From Schistocerca nitens (Eukaryota > Arthropoda > Insecta > Orthoptera > Acrididae), in the NCBI RefSeq assembly GCF_023898315.1, contig NC_064615.1, positions 1,188,373,413-1,188,437,412 on the forward strand: a stretch of DNA of 64,000 nt. Direction: 5' to 3'. Position 1 is the stretch's first letter; the number at the start of each line of letters is the position of its first letter. The position numbers were made by a program, and so were the translations under genes. Shown here in pieces: positions 31,190 through 42,684 of this stretch. The notes under the pieces were generated by a model. That model saw nothing but the letters and a program-made list of their open reading frames with translations. It was not told where the DNA came from and ran no database searches.

Positions 31190-31967
31190 TACAGGAACCA
31201 TCGGTATAACAGTTGCAAAATGTCGTAGCTCTGTTGGACAAGTACCAGAGCTCCAAGCGCTAATAGAAAGTACTGATGCTCAAATCGTTATAGGCACAGA
31301 AAGCTGGCTAAAGCCGGAGATAAGCTCAGCCGAAATTTTTGCGAAGAAGGATAGGCTACACACGGTTGGCGGTGGCGTGCTTGTTGCTATTAGTAGTAGT
31401 TTAACTTGTCGCGAAATTGAAGTGGATACTTCCTGTGAGTTAGTATGGGCAGAGGTCATTGCTGCCGACCGGAATAAAATAATAATTGGATTCTTTTACC
31501 GACCTCCCAATTCAGATGATACAGTTGCTGACAAGTTCAAAGAAAACTTGAGTTTGATTTCAAACACGTCCCCGACCCATACAATAATAGTTGGTGGTGA
31601 CTTTAATGTACCCTCGATATGTTGGCGAAAATACATGTTTAATTCCGGAGGTGTGCATAAAATATCATCCGAAATTGTGCTAAACGCATTCTCTGAAAAT
31701 TATTTCCAGCAGTTAGTTCATCAGCCCACGCGAATAGTAAACGGTTGTGAAAACACACTTGACCTCTTAGCAACAAATAATCCTGAGTTAATAACGAACA
31801 TCCAAACCGACTCAGGGATTAGTGAACACAGGGTTATCGTAGCGAGATTGAATATTGTAATCCCCAAATCCTCGAAAAATAAGCGAAAAATATACCTATT
31901 CAAAAAAGAAGATAAAAAATTCACTTGCAGCCTTACTGAGAGACAATCTCCACTCATTCCAAATTAA
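31190..31967 (+). pseudogene. CR1 ORF2, APE-like endonuclease domain
   Basis: Endonuclease blocks in order: VAKCRSSVGQVPELQALI (family consensus has Asn where Lys is read, so a metal/DNA contact is lost), IVIGTESWL (Glu kept), GGGVLVAI, IIIGFFYRPPNS, TIIVGGDFNVPSI (Asp and Asn kept), LDLLATNNPE and ISEHRVI (family SDH, Asp read as Glu). The open frame begins upstream at 31089, overlapping ORF1, but similarity starts near 31190. The frame is lost at about 31925-31967, and the linker continues in another frame from 31987. Confidence 0.78.
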
Positions 31968-31986
31968 TAATATAAGTGTAGACCAG

Positions 31987-32694
31987 ATGTGGCTTAGATT
32001 CAAAGAAATAGTATCGGCAGCAATTGAGAGATTTATACGAAATAAATTAACAAACGACGGAGGTGATCCTCCTTGGTACACAAAACGGGTTGGAACACTG
32101 TTGCAGAAACAACGAAACAAACATGACAAATTTAAACAGACGCAAAATCCCCAAGATTGGCGATGTTTTACAGAAGCTCGAGATATAGCGCGGACTTCAA
32201 TGCGAGATGCTTATAACAGTTTCCACAACGAAACTTTGTCTCGAAACCTGGCAGAAAATCCAAAGAGATTCTGGTCGTATGTGAAGTATGTTAGCGGCAA
32301 GAAACACTCAGTGCCTTCTCTGCGCGATAGCAATGGAGATACTATCGAAGACAGTGCTACCAAGGCAGAGTTACTAAACACAGCCTTCCGAAACGCCTTC
32401 ACAAAAGAAGTAAATATTCCAGAATTCGAATCGAGAACAGCTGCCAACATGAGTAACGTAGAAGTAAATATCCTCGGAGTAGTGAAGCAACTTAAATCAC
32501 TTAATGAAAGCAAGTCTTCTGGTCCAGACTGTATACCAATTAGGTTCCTTTCGGAGTATGCTGATGCATTAGCTCCATATTTAACAATCATATACAACCG
32601 TTCGCTCGACGAAAGATCCGTATCCAAAGACTGTAAAGTTGCACAGGTCACACCAACATTCAAGAAAGGTAGTAGGAGTAATCCACTACATTAA
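31987..32694 (+). pseudogene. CR1 ORF2, linker and start of RT
   Basis: It continues the ORF2 protein after a frameshift: PWYTKRVGTLLQKQRNKHDK, FWSYVKYVSGKK, then the RT entry block VKQLKSLNESKSSGPDCIPI. It ends at a TAA at 32692, just after VTPTFKKGSRSNPLH, where relatives read LxNYRPIS. The RT palm that should follow is missing. Confidence 0.78.
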
Positions 32695-32734
32695 AGGCCC
32701 ATATCGTTAACGTCGATATGCAGCAGGATTTTGG

Positions 32735-33512
32735 AACATATATTGTGTTCGAACTGTTATAGGCCTTTTGCTGTTCCTTATCAATATAAACGATTTGGGA
32801 GACATCTGTGCAGTCATCTTCGGTTGCTTGGAGATGACGTTTATTGACTAATAAAGTCATCAGAAGATCAAAACAAACTGCAAAACGATTAGAAAAAATA
32901 TCTGAATGGTGAGAATAGTGGCAGTTGACCTTAAATAACGAAAAGTGTGAGGTCATCCACATGAGTGTTGAAAGGAACTCGTTAAACCTGGGTTACACGA
33001 TAAATCATTATAATCTAAAAGCCGTACATTCAGCAAAATACATAGGTATTACAATTACGAAGAACTTACATTGGAAGGAACACATAGAAAATGTTGTGGG
33101 GAAGGGTAACCAAAGGCCGCGTTTTATTGGCTGTACACTTAGAAAATGAAACAGACCTATTAAGGAGACTGCTTACACTACGCTTGTCCGTCCTCTTTTA
33201 GAAGACTGCTGCGCGGTGTGCGATCCTTACCAGGTAGGACTGACGGAGTACATCGAAAAAGTTCAAAGAAAGGCAGCACGTTTTGTATTACGGCGAAATA
33301 TGGGAGAGAGTGTCACAGAAATGATACAGGATTTGGGTTGGACATCATTAAGAGAAAAGCGTTTTTCGTTGCGACGGAATCTTCTCACGAAATTCCGATC
33401 ACCAACTTTCTCCTCCGAATGCGAAAATATTTTGTTGACACCAACCTACATAGGGAGGAACGATCACAGATATAGGTATTCATTCTTTTCGCGATATGTG
33501 AGATTGGAATAA
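32735..33512 (+). pseudogene. CR1 ORF2, C-terminal region after RT deletion
   Basis: After an internal deletion at about 32695-32760, codons resume at LLLFLININDLGD (relatives: GPLLFLIYINDL). The catalytic FADD position reads through a lesion (VIFGCLEM). The tail includes LNNEKCEVIHMSVERN (32931-32978), KYIGITITKNLHWKEHI (33037-33090) and IEKVQRKAARFVLRR (33252-33296), typical of CR1 C-termini. Confidence 0.75.
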
Positions 33513-33529
33513 TAGAGAATTGTGAAGGT

Positions 33530-33953
33530 GGCTCGTCCGCAGCTCGTGGTCGTGCGGTCGCTTCCCACGCCCGGCTCAAAATGGCTCTGAGCACTATGGG
33601 ACTCAACTGCTGAGGTCATTAGTCCCCTAGAACTTAGAACTAGTTAAACCTAACTAACCTAAGGACATCACAAACATCCATGCCCGAGGCAGGATTCGAA
33701 CCTGCGACCGTAGCGGTCTTGCGGTTCCAGACTGCAGCGCCTTTAACCGCACGGCCACTTCGGCCGGCCCCACGCCCGGGTTCCCGGGTTCGATTCCCGG
33801 CGGGATCAGGGATTTTCTCTGCCTCGTGATGACTGGGTGTTGTGTGGTGTCCTTAGGTTAGTTAGGTTTAAGTAGTTCTAAGTTCTAGGAGACTGATGAC
33901 CATAGATGTTAAGTCCCATAGTGCTCAGAGCCATTTGAACCATTTTTTTTTTT
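33530..33953 (+). mobile_element. SINE, head type 2, split by another SINE
   Basis: The head GTCCGCAGCTCGTGGTCGTG is followed by the insertion 33575-33768, then GGGTTCCCGGGTTCGATTCC (B-box), the bridge TTTTCTCTGCCTCGTGATGA, the common body and a T-run. AAGGT lies on both sides (33525-33529, 33954-33958), a weak 5-bp match. It sits in the 3' region of CR1 copy B. Confidence 0.85.
33575..33768 (-). mobile_element. SINE, head type 1, inserted in the type 2 SINE head
   Basis: CCCACGCCCGG flanks it at 33564-33574 and 33769-33779 (11 bp). Removing it restores an unbroken type 2 head. Confidence 0.92.
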
Positions 33954-33999
33954 AAGGTACTTGAATGTGATTTGCAGAGTATCGATGTAGATGTAGATG

Positions 34000-35920
34000 T
34001 GTCGTCGGTCTTTTTCCGCTTCGCACTGGACCGGGTGGCCCATCAGCGCATCTGTTAAGTACCACAATCAATAAGGTCAACTCTGTACCGTACCCAACCT
34101 AACACATGGGCTTTACTCTCACGAGAAATAATTTCACCGACTCTAAATTAATGAGGTAACGGGGATGAAGACGAAATGACATGAGTTACTTGAGCTCAAC
34201 TCTGAGGCGACTACATATTCATTCATTCCTGTACAATTTCAGTACAATGTAGGTACGAATTCATTGGGTTGGAGTGAAGCAGTCCCTATTACCTGGTTAG
34301 TGTCACTCAGCTGGTAGAGGCGGGGCTTCGCAGCGGAAGCCACGTGTGCCGTGGTCCTCCATTACGGCCGTGGTTCCTCCGGCGCTGCCATTCCGGAATG
34401 AACAACAGTGAACGCCTGATAGGAAGCGACAGCAGGGAGACAGCGGCAAGGGGAGTCTGTTTGTTGGGGGGGAGGGGGAGCAGCTACTGGTGCTGCTGTG
34501 TTCGCGACCCGGCCCGGCCCAACTTACAGTTACTAAAGACTCCTCCACGTTAAGTGCTCATTTGGTTTTTTCTTCTTTTTCGTAAATTCTTAGTCTCCTT
34601 CTGTGTTTCATTGTCGTTTGTGGCATACTGGAGACCACTATAATCTCTTTTATAGCCACCAAATATGTTCGAGTTAACCCATGTCCGAAAAACCACGGAA
34701 AAAATGTACTTCCTGAACTTGGTGCATTGTCTGACAGTTTCCTCTGGTCACTACTTACAAAGCTAGTATACCAAACTCCGGAGTACGTGACACTTGTACT
34801 GAATGTTAAGAAAATCGCAATAGGGCTGCTGCCCGGACTCTAGCGAGACACGAAAGTAAAAACGCCCGTAGTCACTAGATGCAGTCCCTCAGTTAGCGGA
34901 GACGCGCGCTGGACACGCCGTGCAGGTAAGCAAGGCGCCGTACGGCTGCAGCCGCGGCCCGTCACTAGAGCTACTGCGGCGGCGGCTTGTAATTTCTGTG
35001 TCCTCGATCTACGTCTGCCTTTGCGTCACTTCGTGCTGTGGGCATCAGAGATACAGAACGACCTAGTCGGAAATTGCCTGATGCTTTAAACTTTGTCTTT
35101 ATTGTCGAAATGGGCTTTACGTGTTATTTTATACTGAAGAATGTAAAGAGCACTGGACAGAAGCAGCTCGTGAAAGAGCCACCGCACGACGCCTGACATT
35201 TACTGTTGCCTTAAAAGGTCATACAGTCCACGGCGGTATCTCAAAAGCATTGCGTTATTATTTTACAGAATTGCTTGTTTGGTATGTTGAAGCTGTAAAT
35301 GAAACTTACCTTTTATAACACAGAAATAGAATTAAGGCACCGCAATATTCAGACAATTTGAATTAAGGCATCGCAATATTCGGACAATTTGAAGTTAGCT
35401 TCTAGTGAGAAAACTGCATTCCATCCGTATACATATAATAAGTTAGAAGCAATTAATAACACAAAATGTAAATAACAGCCCCCATGTTTTGTGACTGTAA
35501 TTTTTTTGCCCTTTCCGTGCGGCGCACCCCTGTGCCAACTCTTCGTCCAAGAGCAGCACGGAAGTCCAACGTCCTCAGTTGTTCGTTGTATGTACTCCGG
35601 TCTGCGGCTTCCCTTACAGGTTTCATCCCCTTCAGCCCCCTGTCGTACCACGTCATTCTCTGACCCTCCTTCTCGTCACAGTTTTTTACACATTTCTTTC
35701 CTCGCCGATTCTGCTGATAAATACTGTAAGGGAACACCTTTTCACCCGTAGTTTTTCATGCGATTTCCTTCGCAAGCGTAATCTTTTTCGTCTCCTAGGT
35801 AATCCTGATAGTTTCTCGTAGCACACAAATGAAATATAATTTAAGTAAAATATTTTCAAACAATGTTGGTAAAGTGTAAGCATTATTAAAATGGATTTTG
35901 TTCCGTTTTTCGTGCCGCAA
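34000..35920. other. No gene seen; one short tandem duplication
   Basis: No protein family recognised. The 31-bp duplication at 35329-35390 is the only structure I can support. Confidence 0.4.
35329..35390 (+). repeat. 31-bp tandem duplication
   Basis: The unit GAATTAAGGCA(C/T)CGCAATATTC(A/G)GACAATTT occurs twice in a row with two differences. Confidence 0.9.
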
Positions 35921-35924
35921 GATT

Positions 35925-37690
35925 GGCAGATTGGCGACGTTTTACTGAAGCTCGGTACTTAGTGCAGACTCCAGTGCCAGATGACACACAACTACACTCT
36001 GTCTCGAAATATAATAGAAAATCCAAAGAGATTCTCGTCGTACGTAAAGTACACCAGCCCAAGACACGACCAGTATATTCACTGCGCGATATCTACGGTA
36101 ATATTACCGACGAGAGCGTCACTAAAGTGAAGTAATTAAACTTAGTTTTCCGAAATTCTTTCACCAAAGAAAACGACGTAAATATTTCAGAATTCGAACC
36201 AAGAACAGCTACACACATGAGTAACTTACATGTAGATATCCAAGCTGCAGCGAAGCAGCTTAAATAGCTCAATAAAGACAAGTCTTCCGGTCCAGATAGT
36301 ACACCGTTTAGGTTCCTTTCAAGAGTATGCTGATGCAACAGCCCCGTAATCAGCAAACGTATAAAACCGGTCGCTCCAAGGAAGATCCGTACTCAGAGAC
36401 TGGAAAGTTGCACAGGTGACACCGACACTCAAGAAAACAAGTAGAAGTAAGTCTACGAATGAAATTACTGTCGCCAATTTGCAATAGGATTCATCGAACA
36501 TACACGATGTTTCAATATTATGAATCACCTTCAAGAAAACGTTCTATTGACAGATAGCACGTATTTAGAAAATATCGTTGTTGTGATAAACACAAGCAGC
36601 TGTCTATTCGCAGCAAATCTAGAAATATGGAATCGATGTGATGTCCGTTGTACGTGGCACTCTTCATTCGCAGTAATGAGTGCTACCTGTAAATGACATC
36701 ACATCGATTCCATATTTCCCGATAGACTGCTTGCCTATGGAGCATCGCCTCAGTTTTGCGACTGGATTCGTGAATTTCTTTCACACAGGTCACAGCTGGT
36801 ATTAACTGACGATTGCCATCGAGTAACAGTCATACCTAGTGTTCCCCAAGGAAATATTATATCAGCTCTTTCTGAACCATACACATGATTTTGGAGAGAA
36901 TCTGAGCAGTCTTCTTGGACAGTTTGAGATTACAGTCATTTACCGTATAGTAAAGTCATCAGAAGATCAAAACCAATTCAAAAATGATTTAGGCTAAATA
37001 TCAGTTAAGTGGGAAAAGTGGCAATCGTCTTTGAATAAGTAAGACTGTGAGGTCATCCACATTATATTTCGGTTACACAATAAATCACACAAATTTAAAA
37101 GCTTTCATTCAACTAAATACCTAGGAAGTACAATTATGAAGAACATAAATTGGAACGATCAGATAGATAAAGACTGTGTTTTACTGGCAGAACACTTAGA
37201 AGACGCCACAGATCTACTAAAGAGACTGCCTACAGTACGCTTGTCCGTCCCCTGCTAGAGTAATGCTGTGCGGCGTGGGATCCTTACCAGATAGGACTGA
37301 GTGCATAGACGAAGTTCAAAGAAGTGAACTCGGTTTGTATGACCACAAAATAGAGAAGAGAGCGTCGCGGATATAATAAGCGAGTTGTGGTGGCAACCAT
37401 TAAAATAAAGGCGTACTTCGTTGCGGTGAGATCTTTCGACGAATTTCAGTCACCGACTTGCTTCTCTTAACGTAAAAATATTTTAGTGTCGCCAACGTAC
37501 ATGGGGAGAAATGACCATCGTATTAAAATAAGAGAAATCAGAGCTCGCACAAAAATATTTAAGCGTTTATTTTTCCCAAGCGCTGTTCGTGAGTGGAACG
37601 GTGGAGAAATTGTCTGAAGGTGGTTTCAAGAAGACTCTGCGAAGCAGTTAAGTGTGAATTACCGAATAGTTGCGTGGTTATAGAGGAAGT
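35925..37690 (+). mobile_element. CR1-type LINE, copy C, 3' half, decayed
   Basis: It runs from the linker (GATTGGCGACGTTTTACTGAAG, compare 32157) through RT entry (CAAGTCTTCCGGTCCAGATAG), the RT core and C-terminal region to the 3' end near 37690. Stops and indels are frequent. The RT core carries an extra inverted segment (36623-36717), and the FADD region near 36920 is disrupted. It is 5'-truncated and has no readable endonuclease. Confidence 0.75.
36623..36717. repeat. 23-bp perfect inverted repeat with 49-nt loop
   Basis: AAATATGGAATCGATGTGAT... (36623-36645) is the exact complement of 36695-36717. The right arm is normal CR1 sequence (compare CTGAATCCATATTTTCAG near 44135), so the left arm is the extra copy. 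Confidence 0.9.
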
Positions 37691-37718
37691 CTGATACACA
37701 CTAACAAATCTCTTCTTT

Positions 37719-37785
37719 TATCTTATCAGTCCATCTAATTTTTAACATCCTTCTATGCACTAGAGTTGAAATGCTTTGAGATTTC
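37719..37785 (-). mobile_element. Short RTE fragment
   Basis: TCTTATCAGTCCATCTAATT and the following ~45 bp match the complement of copy 2 near 12125-12180 (AAGCATTTGAGATG ... GATAAGG). It lies next to the end of CR1 copy C. Confidence 0.5.
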
Positions 37786-37789
37786 ATAC

Positions 37790-38322
37790 AATGGATGACT
37801 CGCCGCCATCCAATGCTGCACTCGACACGAACATTGTCAGAAATTTCTCGCTCAAATTAACGCCGACGCCTGATACGTGGGTGTGACTTGTTCTGTCCAG
37901 GACTGCCCTCACTGGCGCACGTGCTGGTCTCGCTTCATCCGGCTCGCGCAGTTTTCCTTCCTTCTACGAGCCTACTTCGTGGTCCCCAGTTTCGACGTAT
38001 CGTATCTGCTACTCCTCGTTACTGTCGCTTTTTCTTCTGTTTACATTGTGTGCTCACTGAAGTTAGTGTTCATTGCTTTTAGTAGGCCCTGCAACTGTTC
38101 CTCGCTTTCACTGACGGTTGCAATGTCGCCAGCGACTCGTAACACTGACGGCCGACAACAGCAGCCGAGTGGCGGGCACTTCTGTAGCGCCGGATCTGCG
38201 GCCTCTCGAAGCAGGAAAGCGGGACATTCAGACACGAGTCTCAGAGCTAGGAGCAAATCGTAGTAGAACGCGTGGCCAAATAGTTTCCACTAAATGAGCT
38301 TTCCACCTGTAGACTTTGGAGT
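37790..38322. other. No gene seen
   Basis: Frames are short and show no motif. Some hydrophobic stretches (38000-38060) are not supported as a gene. Confidence 0.35.
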
Positions 38323-38333
38323 CTTTAACGTGT

Positions 38334-38527
38334 TCAAAAAGGGTTCAAATGGCTCTGAGCACTATGGGACTGAGGTCTTCAGTCCCCTAGACTTAGAACT
38401 ACTTTAACCTAACTAACCTAAGGACATGACACACATCCGTGCCCGAGGTAGGATTCGAACCTGCGCCCGTAGCGGTCGCACGGTTCCAGACTGTAGCGCC
38501 TAGAAGCGCTCGGCCACGCCGGCCGGC
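38334..38527 (-). mobile_element. tRNA-derived SINE, head type 1
   Basis: CTTTAACGTGT flanks it at 38323-38333 and 38528-38538 (11 bp). A small deletion lies in the tail portion (GGGACTGAGGTC). Confidence 0.92.
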
Positions 38528-38672
38528 CTTTAACGTGTCTGTCTCGCAGTTGCGGTAATTCACATTTGGTAACTTCCAAACGGTTAGCACGCACTTACTT
38601 GGCATTTTTAACTGAAAAGAGCGACGTCATGTAGCAGTTACAGGAGTGTAGGAAAATTGATGGCACCCTAAC

Positions 38673-38921
38673 GTCGAGCGAGGTGGCGCAGTGGCTAGCA
38701 CACTGGACTCCCATTCGGGAGGACGACGGTTCAATCCCGCGTCCGACCATCCCGATTTAGGTTTTCCGTGATTTCCCTAAATCGCTCCAAGCTAATGCCG
38801 GGATGGTTCCCACGAAAGGGCACGGCCGACTTCGTACCGCAGCCTTCCCCAATCCGATAAGACCGATGACCGCGCTGTCTGGTCTCCTCCCCCAAACAAC
38901 CCACCAACCCTACGGATCTCC
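38673..38921 (+). mobile_element. Second tRNA-derived SINE family
   Basis: GGCACCCTAAC flanks it at 38662-38672 and 38922-38932 (11 bp). The head GCGAGGTGGCGCAGTGGCTA... has A-box-like GTGGCGCAGTGGCTAGCAC and B-box GGTTCAATCCC. The body (CCCGATTTAGGTTTTCCGTG) is unrelated to the common SINE body. Confidence 0.85.
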
Positions 38922-38932
38922 GGCACCCTAAC

Positions 38933-39855
38933 AGCCGACGAACGTAGGCAATCGAGATGACGTGAGCGCGTTCTTTAAAATTACACGACTTTGGTAGCTC
39001 CCTCATTATTCATTCTTAGGTACGCTATACGTAAAAATGTGGTCTGCGAAACTACTGACACGGGACGAGGGCCGCTGCGACCGGCTGTGGAGCCGGCGAG
39101 CGTGCGCCGCGGCCCGATTGGTGCACTGCCACTCACCTCTCGCGGCCCGCAACGTTGGCAGCACTGAGCGACAGGTGCCTCGGCTCGCACTGCTTATCTG
39201 CCGCCTTATCTGCGCGGATGCCGGCGACGCCCAGTTCCGCGTACCGGTCGATTGGAGAGCACCCTATGGCCACGCTCGCAAATTGTTTTGTAACGGCAGA
39301 TGTCTGGCCACCGTTTTTCCTGTTCCAAAACGCTTCTTCATTTTTGTCAAAAGTCTATACGATAAGTCACTCATCACATCAAATGTATAAATGGAACACA
39401 GTACTAGATGTGTGCACAAGCTTTTGTGTAAGCCTGAAAGGAACGCGGCACGTGACTGAAGAGAGCCGCACGCCGTGTGGGTGCTACGTCCCGCCTGTAG
39501 CACTCGACTACCTTGTTACGCCTCTGCGCCAGTCCTGCCCACTTCTGATGCAGCAAAAGAGGGCTAGTCTTCGGTTCGATGGGGAAGGGACTTTTGTTCG
39601 GCCTGATTCTGTTATCCTCTTAAACGTGTGGCGGGCAGAGGCGACTAGACTAACTTCGAGGGTCAGTGATTTTCGAGTAACGATCTGTGTCATTCAACAA
39701 CCGTTGCATGGTAACTTCTGAAAGTGAAGCAGTATTAGAGCGAGCATTAAACAGCCAGTAAAAAAAGCTGATATAAATGCTCTTATCCCTTTGTAACAGA
39801 TTAGTTTCCACACTTTCCTATCTGATCATGTAAGCGTAGGAAAAGATGTGGAATG
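38933..39855. other. No gene seen
   Basis: A 188-codon frame at 39155-39721 has no recognisable domain and looks like chance opening in GC-rich sequence. Confidence 0.35.
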
Positions 39856-40400
39856 ATTTCAAAGTGACGGTATCGACGGCAAATCAGAGATATATACCTC
39901 ACAAATTAATAAGTGATGGTACTGATCCCCAATGGTATAAGGAAAGCGTCAGATCGCTGTTGCAGAGTCAACGAAAAAAGCATGCCAAATTTAAAAGAAC
40001 GCAAAATCCTTAAGATTGGCAAAGTTATGCAGAAGTTCGAAATACAGAGCGCATTTCAAAACGAGATGCTTTTCATAATTTCCACAACGAAACTCTGTCT
40101 CGGAATCAGGCAGAAATCCCAAAGAGATTCTGGTCGTACATAAAGCACACCAGTGGCAAGACGCAATCAATACCTTCACTGCGCAATAACAACGGTGAAG
40201 TCACTGATGACCGTGCCACTAAAGCAGAGTTATTAAACGCAGTTTTCCGAAACTCCTTCACCAAAGAAAACGAAGTAAATATTCCTGAATTTCTATCAAG
40301 AACAACTGCCAAGATGAGAAACATAGAAGTAGATATCCTCGGTGTAGCAAAGCACCTTAAATTACTTGATAAAGGCAAGGTCTCCGGTACAGACTGTATA
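39856..40400 (+). mobile_element. CR1-type LINE, copy D, left part
   Basis: Linker and RT-entry sequence (CGGCAAATCAGAGATATATA to GGTACAGACTGTATA) matches copy B 32010-32540. The sequence stops at TA 40399-40400 and resumes at 43571, because a DNA transposon has inserted. Confidence 0.8.
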
Positions 40401-40743
40401 GGGTAAAGGGAGATATATTCGTGATAAATTTGATATTTTGCTAATTACTTCTGATGCTTATGAAATTAATCTTTTATGAATACTTCCCCATTAGGAATCG
40501 CACGTAATACAACGGTTTTAGACTGTATTTCTTATTTAAATAGTGCTACTGAATAAAATATAGCGGCATCTTCCAAACGATAAAAAGTATGTAATTTCGT
40601 GACATAGGCAGGTAATTTTGTGATAATAGTAATCTAATTTCGTGATAAATCGTAATTACAGCAATGTCACAACAAATTTATTGGATTACTTCTTTTTTTA
40701 CAAACTAACAATACAAATGGTCATGTAAATAGTCTTCATTATT

Positions 40744-41065
40744 CAGAATGAGATGTTCACTCTGCAGCAGAGTGTGCGCTGATATGAAATTTCCTGGCAG
40801 ATTAAAACTGTGTGCCGGACCGAGATTCGAAATCGGGACCTTTGCCTTTCGCGGGCAAGTGCTCTACCAACTGAGCTACCCAAGGAGGAGAGCTTCTGTA
40901 TAGTTTGGAAGGTAGGAGACGAGGTACTGGCAGAAGTAAAGCTGTGGGGACGGGGCGTGAGTCGTGCTTGGGTAGCTCAGTTGGTAGAGCACTTGCCCAC
41001 GAAGGGCAAAAGTCCCGAGTTCGAGTCTCCGTCCAGCAGACAGTTTTAATCTGCCAGGAAGTTTC
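40744..41065. mobile_element. Palindromic insertion with two opposed tRNA-like heads
   Basis: GTCTTCATTATT flanks it at 40732-40743 and 41066-41077 (12 bp, perfect). The left arm (about 40788-40884) is nearly complementary to the right arm (about 40968-41065). Each holds a tRNA-like module: TAGCTCAGTTGGTAGAGC (A-box) and GAGTTCGAGTCTC (B-box) on the right, and their complements on the left. The unpaired centre is about 83 nt. The insert also starts with AGAATGAGATGTTCACTCTG, a sequence I recall at ends of a repeated locust element. Confidence 0.85.
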
Positions 41066-41727
41066 GTCTTCATTATTGTTATAACATACTGCTAGGCATT
41101 GTCGCTTACGATGTCTGAATGCTCAAAGAGTTGTCGCACATATAAACTTGCTCCTCTGCGCCGGAATGCTGGCAGAGCACACGGCATGCTGTTAGGCAAA
41201 ACGAGCACTGGATCCATTTAGGTCCATTCTCTTTGCGAACCTCACCTGTGTGAGATCCATGGCATGCACCCCAAAGCCGATCATCTTCTGTCTCGTCTTG
41301 CTTGCGTGTGGGTTTTGCGATCTCTGATTTCGATGTGCAGGCTTTTAGTTGCAGTTCTTCATTGAAACACTTCGCTCCTGAATCTTTCTTTATTCTTTCC
41401 TGATTCACACTAGGCCTTTTGGATTTTATCGTTGCTGTTGGCAGTGTCAACAAATCGTTTTCCACGTCTTATGCCATAGGCCTATTTTGTGTGGGTTGAA
41501 CAGGCTTTATTTGTTAGCTGTGAAGGAACAATAGCCTATCTAGAAATAGCATTTCTGTTGAGGGGATAAATTCCAGTCTTTCTGAAGGCGTTTTGGATAT
41601 TCTTCGCACAAAAACTCTCAATAAATGCTGAATTTAAAATTCTATGAAAGTTGCTTCTGTTCGGCTTATCAGCCGGATTCTCTTTCATGTATTGGTCCAG
41701 TCTTTTGGCGCAGTGAACCTTCAGTGA

Positions 41728-41730
<3 letters not shown>

Positions 41731-41771
<41 letters not shown>
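41731..41771. repeat. (CA)n microsatellite within the pogo transposase
   Basis: About 20 CA units replace the codons between SHI...TFPAH and NSLKVH. The VCVCVC frame is an artefact. Confidence 0.95.
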
Positions 41772-41772
<1 letters not shown>

Positions 41773-42477
41773 CAAGTGGCTGCAGCGGATGTTATGTGTG
41801 GGCAGGAAATGTCAACAAGAAAATTTGATTGGCATTAGCCACTGCTATGACAGCATGGTTAATATGTGATGCGTGGGAATTCATCAGGATGATGCGTGGG
41901 AATTCATCAGGAGGATGGCAGGACGATGGTATCCACAAAAAAATTGAACCATTCTAGAAACAAATCACTGTTAATCAGCTTTGTGGAGAGAGTTTTCCTA
42001 ATGAATTTGGAAGACTGTCATGCTTTAGCACATCGCTCCACGGAACTCCTTTGATTATAATTATAGGTGGGATCCATATTCCATTGGCACAGATACACCC
42101 TAAAAGTGTATGCGACTCTCCACGATCTGCGTTAAGTTCTCTTGTAAACGCATCGCTTTCCTACTGACGTCATTTTATTTGCTTTCAGGACATACGATAA
42201 ACCAATTTCGTCGCAATTCCATAATCGATCAGGCAAGTTCTGAATTTTTAAATCTTCCACCAATTTCTTTAATTTGGAAAAGAAATCACGAATCATCTCT
42301 TCGTTTGCCATAGAAACCTTGTAAGCGGCAAGGATCTCAAGAATTCGTAAAGTACGAGTGTACCTCGTCTTGTAGCTCAACTACCACCATTTGTTGGCAC
42401 TTCCTTTTTCGGAGTTTACGAAATTTCCACGAGCGGCTCGTTTCGCTAATTCGTATGCCCCTTTTCTCACCATCATA

Positions 42478-42684
42478 GCCGGCCGGAGTGGCCGTGCGGT
42501 TCTAGGCGCTTCAGTCTGGAACCGCGTGACCGCTACGGTCGCAGGTTCGAATCCTGCCTCGGGCATGGATGTGTGTGATGTCCTTAGGTTAGTTAGGTTT
42601 AAGTAGTTCTACGTTCTAGGGGACTGATGACCATAGCAGTTAAATCCCATAGTGCTCAGAGCCATTTGAACCATTTGAGCCATT
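42478..42684 (+). mobile_element. tRNA-derived SINE, head type 1, inside the pogo transposon
   Basis: TCACCATCATA flanks it at 42467-42477 and 42685-42695 (11 bp). Confidence 0.93.

Larger units (their letters stand above)
29700..33998 (+). mobile_element. CR1-type LINE, copy B, near full length but with an RT deletion
   Basis: It has a 5' untranslated region with two ~147-bp repeats, ORF1 (30136-31119, one in-frame stop), ORF2 endonuclease, the RT N-terminal region, a deletion of the RT core, the C-terminal domain, and a 3' end GATTTGCAGAGTATCGATG followed by a short (GATGTA)n run ending about 33998. Two nested SINEs (33530-33953) interrupt its 3' region. The domain order and the 3' microsatellite fit CR1-clade elements. 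Confidence 0.75.

Noticed and set aside
36840-36960. Active-looking RT motif in CR1 copy C
   Set aside because: The SVPQGN block is followed by stops, and the FADD region is destroyed.
39155-39721. 188-codon ORF
   Set aside because: No recognisable domain and atypical composition. I do not support it as a gene without conservation evidence.
40968-41040. Apparent tRNA gene
   Set aside because: It has A- and B-boxes, but the anticodon loop lacks the usual U33 and it lies in an inserted palindromic repeat with a TSD.
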